Assembly: GCF_036345255.1 (NCBI RefSeq)
Contig: NZ_CP107783.1
Location: 8,053,001 to 8,117,000 of the forward strand
DNA: 64,000 nucleotides
Direction: 5' to 3'
Source of the DNA: Streptomyces sp. NBC_00569
GTDB lineage: Bacteria > Actinomycetota > Actinomycetes > Streptomycetales > Streptomycetaceae
Part shown: positions 1 through 13,552 of the stretch, one piece after another
Layout: each line of letters opens with the position of its first letter
Numbering within the stretch: the stretch's first letter is position 1
The notes under the pieces: model-generated
Database searches by the model: none
Seen by the model: the letters and a program-made list of their open reading frames with translations, nothing else
Told to the model about the DNA's origin: nothing
Translations under genes and position numbers: made by a program

Positions 1-1356
1 ACCGACCTGCCGGTCAGCGGCGAACGTGTACTGCGCGAGGTCATTGGTCCCCAAGGAAAGGAACTCGACCTCCTGAAGGATCGAACGCGCCCGCAGAGCG
101 GCCGACGGAATCTCGACCATCGCACCGAACTTCGCCTCGAGGCCCGCCTCACGGCACGCGTCCGCGAAGGCCTTGGCGTCGGCACGGTCGGCGACCATCG
201 GCGCCATGACCTCGAGGTAGACCGGCAGCCCCTCAACAGCCTTGGCCAGCGCGGTCAGCTGCGTACGCAGAACCTCGGGGTGCTCGAGAAGGGAACGCAG
301 ACCACGCACACCCAGAGCCGGGTTCGGCTCGTCGGCGGGCGTCAGGAAGTCCAGCGGCTTGTCCGCACCGGCGTCGAGGACGCGCACCACGACGCGACCC
401 TCGGGGAACGCCTCGAGAACCTTCCGGTACGCCTCGACCTGCTTCTCCTCGGAAGGAGCCCTGCTGCTGTCGTCAAGGAAGAGGAACTCGGTACGGAAGA
501 GACCGACACCCTCGGCACCGGCCTCGACCGCGGCCGGCACGTCGGCCGGACCGCCGACGTTGGCCAGCAGCGGGACCTTGTGACCGTCGGACGTCGCACC
601 CGGACCGGACGACGCGGCCAGCGCGGCCTTCCGCGCGGCGGAAGCGGCCTCCAGCTCGGCCCGCTTCTCCGAACTCGGGTCGACGAAGATGTCGCCGGTG
701 CTGCCGTCGACAGCGATCACCGTGCCCTCGGCGAGCTCACCCGCGCCGGGCAGCGCGACCACGGCCGGCACTCCGAGCGCCCGCGCCAGAATCGCGCTGT
801 GACTGGTCGGCCCGCCCTCCTCGGTGACGAAACCGAGGACGAGCGTCGGGTCGAGCAGCGCCGTGTCCGCGGGCGCGAGGTCCCGCGCGATCAGCACGTA
901 AGGCTTGTCGCTGTCCGGGACACCCGGCATAGGCACCCCGAGCAGCCGCGCCACGATCCGGTTCCGCACGTCGTCCAGGTCGGCGACCCGACCCGCGAGG
1001 TACTCACCGGCTCCGGCCAGCAACGCCCGATAAGACGCGAAGGCGTCGTACACCGCACGCTCCGCCGTGCTGCCGACCGCGATACGGCGGTCGACATCGG
1101 CCATGAGCTCCGGGTCCTGCGCCATCATGGCCTGGGCCTCGAGCACGTGCTGTGCCTCGCCACCGGCCAGATTGCCGCGTGCAATCAGATCGGCCGCCAC
1201 AGCTTCCACGGCCTGACGGGCGCGCCCCTGCTCGCGCTCCGCGTCCTCCGTCGGAATCTGCTTGGCCGGCGGCTCGAGAACCGCCGTCCCCATGTGCCGA
1301 ACCTCGCCGATCGCCACACCGTGGCTCACGCCGACGCCTCGCAGCGTTGTCTCCAT
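1..1356 (-). CDS. ptsI: Phosphoenolpyruvate-protein phosphotransferase (PTS enzyme I), 3' end cut off by window
   Basis: Cytoplasmic enzyme I of the sugar phosphotransferase system. It takes phosphate from PEP onto a histidine and passes it to HPr. The visible 452 codons run from ATG at 1356 (GGAG about 8 bases upstream) through the phosphohistidine domain, with motif GGPTSHSAIL and the active His near residue 186, into the PEP-binding TIM barrel (VGLFRTEFLF, then VRVLDAGADKP). Typical enzyme I is about 555-575 residues, so roughly 100 are missing beyond position 1. It lies 74 bases downstream of crr and is probably co-transcribed with it. The family call is secure. Confidence 0.96.
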   Translation of the reverse strand, partial: METTLRGVGVSHGVAIGEVRHMGTAVLEPPAKQIPTEDAEREQGRARQAVEAVAADLIARGNLAGGEAQHVLEAQAMMAQDPELMADVDRRIAVGSTAERAVYDAFASYRALLAGAGEYLAGRVADLDDVRNRIVARLLGVPMPGVPDSDKPYVLIARDLAPADTALLDPTLVLGFVTEEGGPTSHSAILARALGVPAVVALPGAGELAEGTVIAVDGSTGDIFVDPSSEKRAELEAASAARKAALAASSGPGATSDGHKVPLLANVGGPADVPAAVEAGAEGVGLFRTEFLFLDDSSRAPSEEKQVEAYRKVLEAFPEGRVVVRVLDAGADKPLDFLTPADEPNPALGVRGLRSLLEHPEVLRTQLTALAKAVEGLPVYLEVMAPMVADRADAKAFADACREAGLEAKFGAMVEIPSAALRARSILQEVEFLSLGTNDLAQYTFAADRQVG

Positions 1357-1430
1357 CTCACCGTCTCCGATAATGCGGCGGGCCCAGCCGCCGCGGTGGT
1401 TGACCTGCATGCCGCCAGCGACGGCCCGCG

Positions 1431-1880
1431 TCACTTCCAGCTGAACAGTGCGTCGCCGGACTTGACGTCGCCGTCCTCGATCACTTCGGAGAGGGACTCG
1501 GCGGTGGCCTCGAGGGCAACGATCGGGCAGATGGGGGACTTGCCGGCAGCTTCGACGGCCGCCGGGTCCCAGCGCACCATCTCCTGACCGCGCTGCACGG
1601 TGTCGCCCTTGTTGACGAGCAGCTCGAAGCCCTCGCCGTTGAGCTGCACGGTGTCGATGCCCAGGTGCGTCAGGACGCCGTGACCCTGCCCGTCCACTAC
1701 TACATAGGCGTGAGGGTGGAGAGAGACGACGATGCCGTCGACGGGCGCGACGGCAGCCGAGGGCTCACGCACCGGGTCGATGGCGGTGCCGGGACCGACC
1801 ATCGCACCGGAGAAGACCGGGTCAGGAACGGCGGTGAGTCCAATGGCGCGTCCGGCGAGCGGGGACGTCACACTGGTCAT
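1431..1880 (-). CDS. crr: PTS glucose-type EIIA component (IIA-Crr)
   Basis: Single-domain EIIA of the glucose/N-acetylglucosamine PTS, 149 aa, which takes phosphate from HPr and passes it to membrane EIIB/EIIC. The active His72 lies in THLGIDTVQL, with partner His57 in SLHPHAYV. Their 15-residue spacing equals that of H75/H90 in E. coli IIAGlc. The ATG start is preceded by GGGAGG. The gene is first in a crr-ptsI transcript. In Streptomyces this operon is known to be under DasR control, but I did not find a convincing DasR site upstream. Confidence 0.95.
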   Translation of the reverse strand: MTSVTSPLAGRAIGLTAVPDPVFSGAMVGPGTAIDPVREPSAAVAPVDGIVVSLHPHAYVVVDGQGHGVLTHLGIDTVQLNGEGFELLVNKGDTVQRGQEMVRWDPAAVEAAGKSPICPIVALEATAESLSEVIEDGDVKSGDALFSWK

Positions 1881-2570
1881 GGCAAGCCTCCCAGGGGTGG
1901 AGATTGATGGTCACCGTCACTGCCTGTCCCGGACGGCGTACCGTTTCAGAAGCGTAAGTCATAAAAAGTCCCGGTTCCCCATGGGAGGTACCGGTTGGCT
2001 GACGTAGAGGGTGCACGCAAACGATTTGCGCCTGCCCTTCACCCCATGTACTGTCGTACTCCCGCTTGAGGCCAAGCGGCACCTTCGAGTGCCCGGTGGC
2101 TCATCGGCAACCATCACGACAGATCCTAGCTTTGATCGACTTCTGCATGCCCGCAGGAGCTCACGGTCGGAGCAGCGGAAAATGACTGATAGTGTTTGGA
2201 CCGCCGGAAAGGGAAACGCGGAAAGCCGAAAGGCCGGAGCGGAAACCTGAAAGGCACCGAGGAAATCGGACACGAAAGAGTCTGATAGAGTCGGAAACGC
2301 AAGACCGAAGGGAAACTGCCCGGAGGAAAGCCTGAGAGAGTCTCTCGGGTGAGTACAAAGGAAGCGTCCGTTCCTTGAGAACTCAACAGCGTGCCAAAAG
2401 TCAACGCCAGATTGACAACCCCGGCCCACATTGTGGGTTGGAGGTTCCTTTGAAAAAGTCCTCACTCCCACACCGGGGTGAGGCGCACTAGCGAGGACGC
2501 AGTGAATCGTGGGGATTATTCCTCCCGACGGTTCCGCTCTCGTGGTGTTCACCGGGATATCCCGGAAACA
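1881..2570 (+). promoter_or_regulatory. rRNA operon leader with candidate -10 boxes and an antitermination boxA
   Basis: This 690-base stretch has no convincing gene. Positions 1881-2050 should hold the crr promoter on the minus strand. From about 2150 the plus strand becomes A-rich with repeated GGAAA steps, as in actinobacterial rRNA promoter/leader regions. Candidate -10 elements are TAGTGT (2190-2195) and TAGAGT (2286-2291); no good -35 hexamer is visible, so transcription starts are uncertain. TCCTTGAGAACTC (2372-2384) fits the boxA-type antitermination/processing element and is partly repeated in the 16S-23S spacer. Confidence 0.6.
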
Positions 2571-7541
<4,971 letters not shown>

Positions 7542-7626
7542 TTGCTCGCGTCCACTGTGTTGGTTCTGAAACCACGAACAACCCCACGTTTGTCACAGAG
7601 CGTGGTGCGGTTGACAGTTTCATAGT

Positions 7627-7745
7627 GTTTCGGTGGTCATAGCGTGAGGGAAACGCCCGGTTACATTCCGAACCCGGAAGCTAAGCCTCACAGCGCCGAT
7701 GGTACTGCAGGGGGGACCCTGTGGGAGAGTAGGACGCCGCCGAAC
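7627..7745 (+). rRNA. rrf: 5S ribosomal RNA
   Basis: 5S rRNA of about 119 nt. The 5' end GTTTCGGTGG pairs with the 3' end CCGCCGAAC to form helix I. The internal segment CATTCCGAACCCGGAAG is the conserved loop B/helix III region. It follows 23S after about 85 bases and completes the operon. Confidence 0.97.
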
Positions 7746-7760
7746 TATTTTTGAAGAAAA

Positions 7761-7793
7761 CCCCCGTAACGGATGAGAGTCCTGTTGCGGGGG
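7761..7793 (+). terminator. Intrinsic terminator of the rRNA operon
   Basis: Hairpin with arms CCCCCGTAACGG (7761-7772) and the complementary CCTGTTGCGGGGG (7781-7793), giving about 12 bp with two G-U pairs and a short loop. A T-run sits just upstream and TTCTCTG follows. Its place 15 bases after 5S fits rRNA operon termination. Confidence 0.8.
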
Positions 7794-7916
7794 TTCTCTG
7801 CGTTGTACGCCAAGCATTGTGCGGCAATTCTTGTGCACCCCTCTGCACGGCCTCATGTGAGCTGAGGGTAGGGTCAGGGGGCATCGTTGGCTCGTTTCCC
7901 CACAGGAGGCCCCCGG

Positions 7917-8525
7917 GTGGAGGTCCAGGAGACCCGTGTCCAGACGGACCGGGTGCTCACCATCCCGAACATCCTCAGCATGGCGCGTCTCCTTGGCGTA
8001 CCCCTGTTCCTGTGGCTCATCCTCAGGCCCGAGTTCGGCGGGCCCAAGAGCGATGGCTGGGCCCTCCTGGTCCTGATGCTCAGCGGTGTCAGCGACTATC
8101 TCGACGGGAAGCTCGCCCGGCGCTGGAATCAGATCAGCAACCTCGGCCGGCTGCTCGACCCTGCCGCCGACCGGCTCTACATTCTGTCCACGCTGGTGGG
8201 ACTGACCTGGCGCGAGATTCTGCCGATCTGGTTGACGGCCGTACTGCTTGCCCGGGAACTGGTTCTCCTGGTGATGGTGGGTATCCTCCGCCGTCACGGC
8301 TATCCGCCGCCGCAGGTGAACTTCCTCGGCAAGGCCGCCACGTTCAACCTCATGTATGCGTTCCCCCTGTTGCTCCTCAGCGACGGAAGTGGCTGGATCA
8401 ACACACTCGCTGCCATTTTCGGATGGGCGTTCGCGGGATGGGGTACAACGCTCTACTGGTGGGCAGGGATCCTCTACGTAGTGCAGGTCCGCCGACTGGT
8501 CAGGGCGGACTCCACGGCCGATTGA
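7917..8525 (+). CDS. CDP-alcohol phosphatidyltransferase family membrane protein
   Basis: Integral membrane enzyme of 202 aa that should transfer a phosphatidyl group from CDP-diacylglycerol to an alcohol such as glycerol-3-phosphate or inositol-phosphate. The CDP-alcohol motif D-G-x2-A-R-x8-G-x3-D-x3-D is complete: D63, G64, A67, R68, G77, D81, D85. Several hydrophobic spans follow. GTG 7917 is chosen because AGGAGG lies 7 bases upstream; an in-frame ATG at 7887 has no such site. The mycobacterial gene at the equivalent position is annotated pgsA2. The substrate cannot be read from sequence. Confidence 0.88.
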   Translation: MEVQETRVQTDRVLTIPNILSMARLLGVPLFLWLILRPEFGGPKSDGWALLVLMLSGVSDYLDGKLARRWNQISNLGRLLDPAADRLYILSTLVGLTWREILPIWLTAVLLARELVLLVMVGILRRHGYPPPQVNFLGKAATFNLMYAFPLLLLSDGSGWINTLAAIFGWAFAGWGTTLYWWAGILYVVQVRRLVRADSTAD

Positions 8526-8640
8526 GCTCTCCATATGGCGGTATTCGAGGCCAGGTCGGTCCGCAGTCTCAGATCTGCGGGTCCATCCGGACGGGCGAAG
8601 TCGGCTAGACAGTCGTCTCTTCAAGGAGGACGCTTCCGAC

Positions 8641-11136
8641 ATGAAGGCCGTCGTAATGGCTGGAGGCGAAGGCACGCGCCTGCGCCCCATGACCTCGAGT
8701 ATGCCCAAGCCGCTCCTGCCGGTTGTGAACCGGCCGATCATGGAGCATGTGCTGCGGTTGCTCAAGCGGCATGGGCTCACCGAGACCGTCGTCACCGTGC
8801 AGTTCCTGGCATCTCTCGTCAGGAACTACTTCGGGGACGGCGAAGAGCTCGGAATGGAGCTCACCTATGCCAATGAGGAGAAGCCACTCGGCACAGCCGG
8901 CAGCGTGAAGAACGCAGAGGAAGCACTCAAGGACGACGCTTTCGTTGTGATCTCCGGTGACGCTCTGACCGATTTCGACCTCACCGACCTCATCAATTTC
9001 CACAAGGAAAAGGGCGCGCTCGTCACGGTTTGCCTGACCCGCGTTCCCAACCCTCTTGAATTCGGCATCACCATCGTCGACGAACAGGGCAAGGTCGAGC
9101 GCTTCCTCGAGAAGCCCACCTGGGGCCAGGTTTTCTCCGACACGGTGAACACGGGCATCTACGTCATGGAGCCCGAGGTATTCGACTATGTCGAGGCCGA
9201 TGTCTCGGTCGACTGGTCCGGTGATGTCTTCCCCCAGCTCATGAAGGAAGGCAAGCCGGTCTACGGCTATATCGCCGAGGGCTACTGGGAGGACGTCGGG
9301 ACGCACGAGAGCTACGTCAAGGCGCAGGCCGACGTGCTCGAAGGCAAGGTCGACGTCGAGATCGACGGATTCGAGATCTCGCCCGGAGTGTGGGTCGCCG
9401 AAGGTGCCGAGGTCCATCCGGACGCCGTGCTCCGTGGTCCGTTGTACATCGGCGACTACGCCAAGGTCGAAGCCGACGTGGAGATGCGCGAGCACACCGT
9501 GGTCGGCTCGAACGTCGTCGTGAAGAGCGGGGCTTTTCTGCACAAGGCCGTCGTCCACGACAACGTGTACATCGGGCAGCACAGCAATCTCCGCGGCTGT
9601 GTCATCGGCAAAAACACCGACATCATGCGGGCCGCCCGCGTCGAGGACGGCGCCGTCATCGGCGATGAGTGCCTCGTCGGCGAGGAATCGATTATCCAGG
9701 GCAACGTCCGGGTCTATCCGTTCAAGACCATCGAGGCCGGTGCCTTCGTCAACACCTCGGTGATCTGGGAGTCCAGGGGGCAGGCGCATCTCTTCGGCGC
9801 CCGCGGCGTCTCCGGCATCATCAACGTGGAGATCACCCCGGAGCTCGCCGTGCGGCTCGCGGGGGCGTATGCCACGACGCTCAAGAAGGGCTCCACCGTC
9901 ACCACGGCCCGTGACCACTCGCGTGGTGCGCGAGCGTTGAAGCGGGCGGTCATCTCCGCATTGCAGGCGAGCGCCATCGACGTGCGGGACCTGGAGAACG
10001 TGCCGCTGCCCGTCGCCCGGCAGCAGACCGCGCGGGGCAGCGCCGGCGGGATCATGATCCGTACGACGCCCGGCGTGCCGGACTCCGTCGACATCATGTT
10101 CTTCGACGAGCGGGGAGCGGATCTCTCGCAGGCCAGTCAGCGCAAGCTCGACCGGGTGTACGCGCGACAGGAGTACCGGCGGGCGTTCCCCGGAGAGATC
10201 GGCGATCTGCACTTCCCGTCGAGCGTCTTCGACTCGTACACCGGTTCCCTGCTGCGGAATGTCGATACGACGGGGATTGCCGAGGCGGGGCTCAAGGTCG
10301 TCGTCGACGCGTCGAACGGCAGCGCCGGTCTGGTACTGCCCAGCCTGCTCGGACGGCTCGGTGTCGACTCGCTGACGATCAACCCGGGGCTCGACGAGTC
10401 CAGGCCGACGGAGACGCGGGACGCGCGCCGGTCCGGGCTCGTGCGCCTCGGTGAGATCGTGGCGTCCGCGCGAGCCGCGTTCGGCGTCCGGTTCGACCCG
10501 GTCGGCGAGCGGCTGTCGCTGGTCGACGAGAAGGGCCGCATCGTCGAGGACGACCGTGCTCTGCTGGTCATGCTGGACCTGGTGGCCGCCGAGCGGCGCA
10601 GCGGCCGGGTCGCGCTGCCGGTGACCACGACGCGTATCGCCGAGCAGGTGGCCGCTTACCACGGGACGCAGGTGGAGTGGACTACCACGTCGCCCGACGA
10701 CCTCACGCGGGTCGGGCGGGACGAGGGGACCATCTTCGGCGGTGACGGTCGCGGCGGGTTCATCATTCCGGAGTTCAGCTCCGTCTTCGACGGCGCGGCC
10801 GCCTTTGTCCGGCTGATCGGTCTCGTGGCGCGGACGCAGCTGACCTTGAGCCAGATCGATGCGCGGATCCCGCGGGCGCACGTGCTCAAGCGGGACCTTG
10901 CGACTCCGTGGGCGGTGAAGGGGCTCGTGATGCGGCGGGTCGTCGAGGAGGCCGGCGACCGGTCCGTCGACACGACCGACGGCGTGCGGGTCGTCGAGGC
11001 GGACGGGCGCTGGGTGATGGTGCTGCCCGACCCGGCCGAGGCCGTCACCCATCTGTGGGCCGAGGGGCCCGACGACGCGTCGGCACAGCAGTTGCTCGAC
11101 GAGTGGGCGGCCGTCGTGGACAGCGCTGGTCGCTGA
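8641..11136 (+). CDS. Mannose-1-phosphate guanylyltransferase-like protein with degenerate phosphomannomutase-like half
   Basis: An 831-aa cytoplasmic protein. Residues 1-230 are a nucleotidyltransferase with the intact signature MAGGEGTRLRPMT and downstream PKP. Residues about 250-360 are a left-handed beta-helix of hexapeptide repeats. Residues about 385-831 have the phosphohexomutase fold. In that half the usual phosphoserine loop (TASHNP) reads RTTPGVP near 472 and the metal loop DGDGDR reads DPVGER near 617, so mutase activity looks lost while NDP-sugar synthesis is plausible. A strong AAGGAGG precedes the ATG. It probably supplies activated sugar for envelope glycans; the nucleotide and sugar are inferred from family annotation only. 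Confidence 0.85.
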   Translation: MKAVVMAGGEGTRLRPMTSSMPKPLLPVVNRPIMEHVLRLLKRHGLTETVVTVQFLASLVRNYFGDGEELGMELTYANEEKPLGTAGSVKNAEEALKDDAFVVISGDALTDFDLTDLINFHKEKGALVTVCLTRVPNPLEFGITIVDEQGKVERFLEKPTWGQVFSDTVNTGIYVMEPEVFDYVEADVSVDWSGDVFPQLMKEGKPVYGYIAEGYWEDVGTHESYVKAQADVLEGKVDVEIDGFEISPGVWVAEGAEVHPDAVLRGPLYIGDYAKVEADVEMREHTVVGSNVVVKSGAFLHKAVVHDNVYIGQHSNLRGCVIGKNTDIMRAARVEDGAVIGDECLVGEESIIQGNVRVYPFKTIEAGAFVNTSVIWESRGQAHLFGARGVSGIINVEITPELAVRLAGAYATTLKKGSTVTTARDHSRGARALKRAVISALQASAIDVRDLENVPLPVARQQTARGSAGGIMIRTTPGVPDSVDIMFFDERGADLSQASQRKLDRVYARQEYRRAFPGEIGDLHFPSSVFDSYTGSLLRNVDTTGIAEAGLKVVVDASNGSAGLVLPSLLGRLGVDSLTINPGLDESRPTETRDARRSGLVRLGEIVASARAAFGVRFDPVGERLSLVDEKGRIVEDDRALLVMLDLVAAERRSGRVALPVTTTRIAEQVAAYHGTQVEWTTTSPDDLTRVGRDEGTIFGGDGRGGFIIPEFSSVFDGAAAFVRLIGLVARTQLTLSQIDARIPRAHVLKRDLATPWAVKGLVMRRVVEEAGDRSVDTTDGVRVVEADGRWVMVLPDPAEAVTHLWAEGPDDASAQQLLDEWAAVVDSAGR

Positions 11137-11225
11137 GCCGTCGTACGGGCCGGTCGGCGCCTGTCACGGGCGCCGACCGGTACGCCGGTGGGGCCATTCG
11201 GAGGTAGGGGCCGGCACGTGCGACG

Positions 11226-12134
11226 ATGTGCGGCATGCCGCAGCAGCCCCCCGATCGGAGCAGCCCCTCACGCCCCGTGAGCCCCAGGCGTCCTGACGCC
11301 TCCATGTCGCTGCTGACGAACGTGATGGACCACAGCCTCGACGACGGATACGCGGAGGCGGCGGCCCGTAAGAAGGCCGAGGGCAGCGGAGGTATGCCGC
11401 GCACCCTGCGGGCCAAGCTCGGGCTCGCGGCGGGGCTCGTCCTCGCGGCGCTCGTGGTGACGGTGGGGGCGGCGCAGGCGCGGGTCGCGGCACCGGTCGT
11501 GGCGAAGGAGCGCGAGGAGCTCATCGCCCGTATCGAGCGGGAGACGGCGGCCGCGGACAAGCTCGAGCGCAAGGTGGACACGCTCCGCAACGACGTGAGC
11601 GACCGCCAGCGTGAGGCGCTGAAGAAACACGGCGGCGACAAGGGCGAGTTGGTCGGTCTGCTGTCCGGTGCCACGGCGGTGCACGGCCCGGGAGTGAAGC
11701 TGGTCGTCGACGACGCCAAGGAGGCCGACCAGGGCGGCGGGGGGCCGCGCGAGAGCGCCGGCTTCTCGGACACCGGGCGGGTGCGCGACCGGGACATGCA
11801 GCGGGTCGTCAACGGACTCTGGCAGTCCGGTGCCGAAGCGGTCGCCATCAACGGACAGCGGCTGACGGCCCTGTCCGCGATCCGCGCGGCGGGTGACGCG
11901 ATACTGGTCGACAACAGACCGCTCGTGCCGCCGTACACGGTGCTCGCGGTGGGGGACGGCCAGCGGCTGAGCACCCGGTTCCAGAACAGCCCTGACGGTC
12001 TGTACCTGCACGCCCTGCAGGAGAACTTCGGGATCCGGACCAGCATTTCCGCCCAGGACGACGTCCGCCTGCCCGCAGCGCCGAGCGTGACCGTACGTAC
12101 AGCACAGCCGAGAACAGAGAAGGGCACATCGTGA
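11226..12134 (+). CDS. DUF881 family membrane-anchored protein (first copy)
   Basis: A 302-aa protein with a basic N-terminus, one transmembrane segment near residues 60-80, a coiled-coil stretch rich in Glu/Arg/Lys (about 95-130), and the DUF881 domain with GPGVKLVVDDAKE near 155. The function is unknown; the topology suggests a short cytoplasmic tail and an extracytoplasmic domain. The start may be ATG 11226, 11235 or 11304. Its stop overlaps the GTG of the next gene by four bases (GTGA), so the two are translationally coupled. The second copy lies two genes on. Confidence 0.85.
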   Translation: MCGMPQQPPDRSSPSRPVSPRRPDASMSLLTNVMDHSLDDGYAEAAARKKAEGSGGMPRTLRAKLGLAAGLVLAALVVTVGAAQARVAAPVVAKEREELIARIERETAAADKLERKVDTLRNDVSDRQREALKKHGGDKGELVGLLSGATAVHGPGVKLVVDDAKEADQGGGGPRESAGFSDTGRVRDRDMQRVVNGLWQSGAEAVAINGQRLTALSAIRAAGDAILVDNRPLVPPYTVLAVGDGQRLSTRFQNSPDGLYLHALQENFGIRTSISAQDDVRLPAAPSVTVRTAQPRTEKGTS

Positions 12135-12463
12135 TCGCCGTACTGGGCCTCGTCGTGGGAGTTGTGGTCGGACTGTTCGTCCGGCCCGAGGTTCCGGCGG
12201 TGGTCGAGCCCTATCTTCCGATCGCCGTGGTGGCGGCCCTCGACGCGGTGTTCGGCGGCCTGCGGGCGATGCTCGACGGGATCTTCGACGACAAGGTCTT
12301 CGTCGTGTCGTTCCTGTCGAACGTCGTCGTGGCGGCCCTGATCGTGTTCCTGGGCGACAAACTGGGCGTGGGCGCGCAGTTGTCCACCGGCGTCGTCGTG
12401 GTGCTCGGAATCCGTATCTTCTCCAACGCGGCCGCCATCCGGCGGCACATCTTCCGGGCGTGA
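12131..12463 (+). CDS. sbp: Small basic protein, DUF1290 family membrane protein
   Basis: A 110-aa protein with three or so hydrophobic spans (about 3-18, 24-40, 55-75, 85-100) and a basic C-terminus RRHIFRA. It matches the DUF1290 small basic protein family, known in Firmicutes and Actinobacteria beside DUF881 and cell-division genes. The GTG start overlaps the preceding stop and its own stop overlaps the GTG at 12460, so it is the middle of a coupled DUF881-Sbp-DUF881 trio. The three probably form one membrane complex. Biochemical function is unknown. Confidence 0.88.
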   Translation: MIAVLGLVVGVVVGLFVRPEVPAVVEPYLPIAVVAALDAVFGGLRAMLDGIFDDKVFVVSFLSNVVVAALIVFLGDKLGVGAQLSTGVVVVLGIRIFSNAAAIRRHIFRA

Positions 12464-13353
12464 GGCCGATGTCCGAGGACGAGAACAAGAACGAGAACAA
12501 GAGCAACGAGCAGCACCGCCTGCGCAAGGAACTGCCGGACGAAGTCGCTCCCGAAGCGGCGGACGGCGCGGACCACGCAGGTGGCGCAGCCGGTGCGGGA
12601 ACGCCGGCCGGGGAGACGAAGCCCCCGTCGCTGACCGGACGTCAGCGGCTGGCCAAGGGGCTGTGGCCGCCGAGGGTCTCCCGTGCGCAACTCATCGTCG
12701 CCGTCCTGCTGTTCGTGCTCGGCCTGGGTCTGGCCATCCAGGTGCGGTCCAACAGCGACAGCAGCGCGCTGCGCGGGGCACGTCAGGAAGATCTCGTACG
12801 CATCCTCGATGAACTGGATGACCGTACTCAGCGTCTGGGAGATGAGAAGCAGCGTCTCGAGGGGCAGCGCACGGAGCTGGAGAACAGCTCGGACCAGGCC
12901 GAGGAGGCCCGCAAGCAGACGGTCGAGAGGGAACGGCAACTCGGCATTCTGGCGGGCACCGTGGCGGCGCAGGGCCCCGGGATCACGCTGACGATCACCG
13001 ACAAGAAGGGCGCGGTGCAGGCGGACATGCTGCTCGATGCGATCCAGGAGCTACGCGCGGCGGGCGCCGAGGCGATCCAGGTGAACGACGTCCGGGTCGT
13101 GGCCGACACGTATTTGACGGATGCGAGCGGCGGGAAGGTGAGTGTGGACGGTCACAAGATCGGCGAGCCTTTCGTCTTCAAGGTCATCGGCAAGCCGCAG
13201 GACCTGGAGCCGGCGCTCAACATTCCTGGTGGGGTGGTTCAGACTCTGGAGAAGGAGCAGGCCACCGTTACCGTGACACAGACGCAGAAGATCGTTGTGG
13301 ACGCCTTGCGACCGGCGAAGCGGCCTGACTACGCTCAGTCGTCGTCCCAGTGA
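12460..13353 (+). CDS. DUF881 family membrane-anchored protein (second copy)
   Basis: A 297-aa protein whose first 70 residues are charged and disordered-looking (MSEDENKNENKSNEQHR from the internal ATG 12469). One transmembrane segment follows near 77-95, then a coiled coil (about 105-155, ELDDRTQRLGDEKQRLEGQ), then DUF881 with GPGITLTITDKKGA near 170. Translation is coupled to sbp through a GTGA overlap. The domain order copies the first DUF881 gene, so they are likely paralogous partners. Confidence 0.87.
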   Translation: MRPMSEDENKNENKSNEQHRLRKELPDEVAPEAADGADHAGGAAGAGTPAGETKPPSLTGRQRLAKGLWPPRVSRAQLIVAVLLFVLGLGLAIQVRSNSDSSALRGARQEDLVRILDELDDRTQRLGDEKQRLEGQRTELENSSDQAEEARKQTVERERQLGILAGTVAAQGPGITLTITDKKGAVQADMLLDAIQELRAAGAEAIQVNDVRVVADTYLTDASGGKVSVDGHKIGEPFVFKVIGKPQDLEPALNIPGGVVQTLEKEQATVTVTQTQKIVVDALRPAKRPDYAQSSSQ

Positions 13354-13552
13354 GGCGGGGGCGCGTGCGGGCGTTCGGGCAAGGGCATGAGGTTGCGGGG
13401 GGTCGGCGCACCGTAAGCGGGGTGCGTGGTGGAAACTGTTTGGCGGATACGGACGTTGTGAGGATGTCTGTGTCGCCGATGTACGGCGGTGTGTGCAATC
13501 AGGGTTCGTCCTGCCCCACGGGCGGGTCTGTTTCGGTCAAGGGGAATCGCCC

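Noticed and set aside
1881..2050. DasR-type operator upstream of crr
   Set aside because: Expected from known Streptomyces biology, but no 16-base site of convincing match could be read in this interval.
2011..2250. 79-codon ORF in the rRNA leader
   Set aside because: It lies across the promoter/leader region, has no ribosome site and unusual composition for this genome.
8605..11052. 815-codon open frame on the minus strand
   Set aside because: It is the antisense shadow of the nucleotidyltransferase gene, caused by high third-position GC; the product has no recognisable domain.
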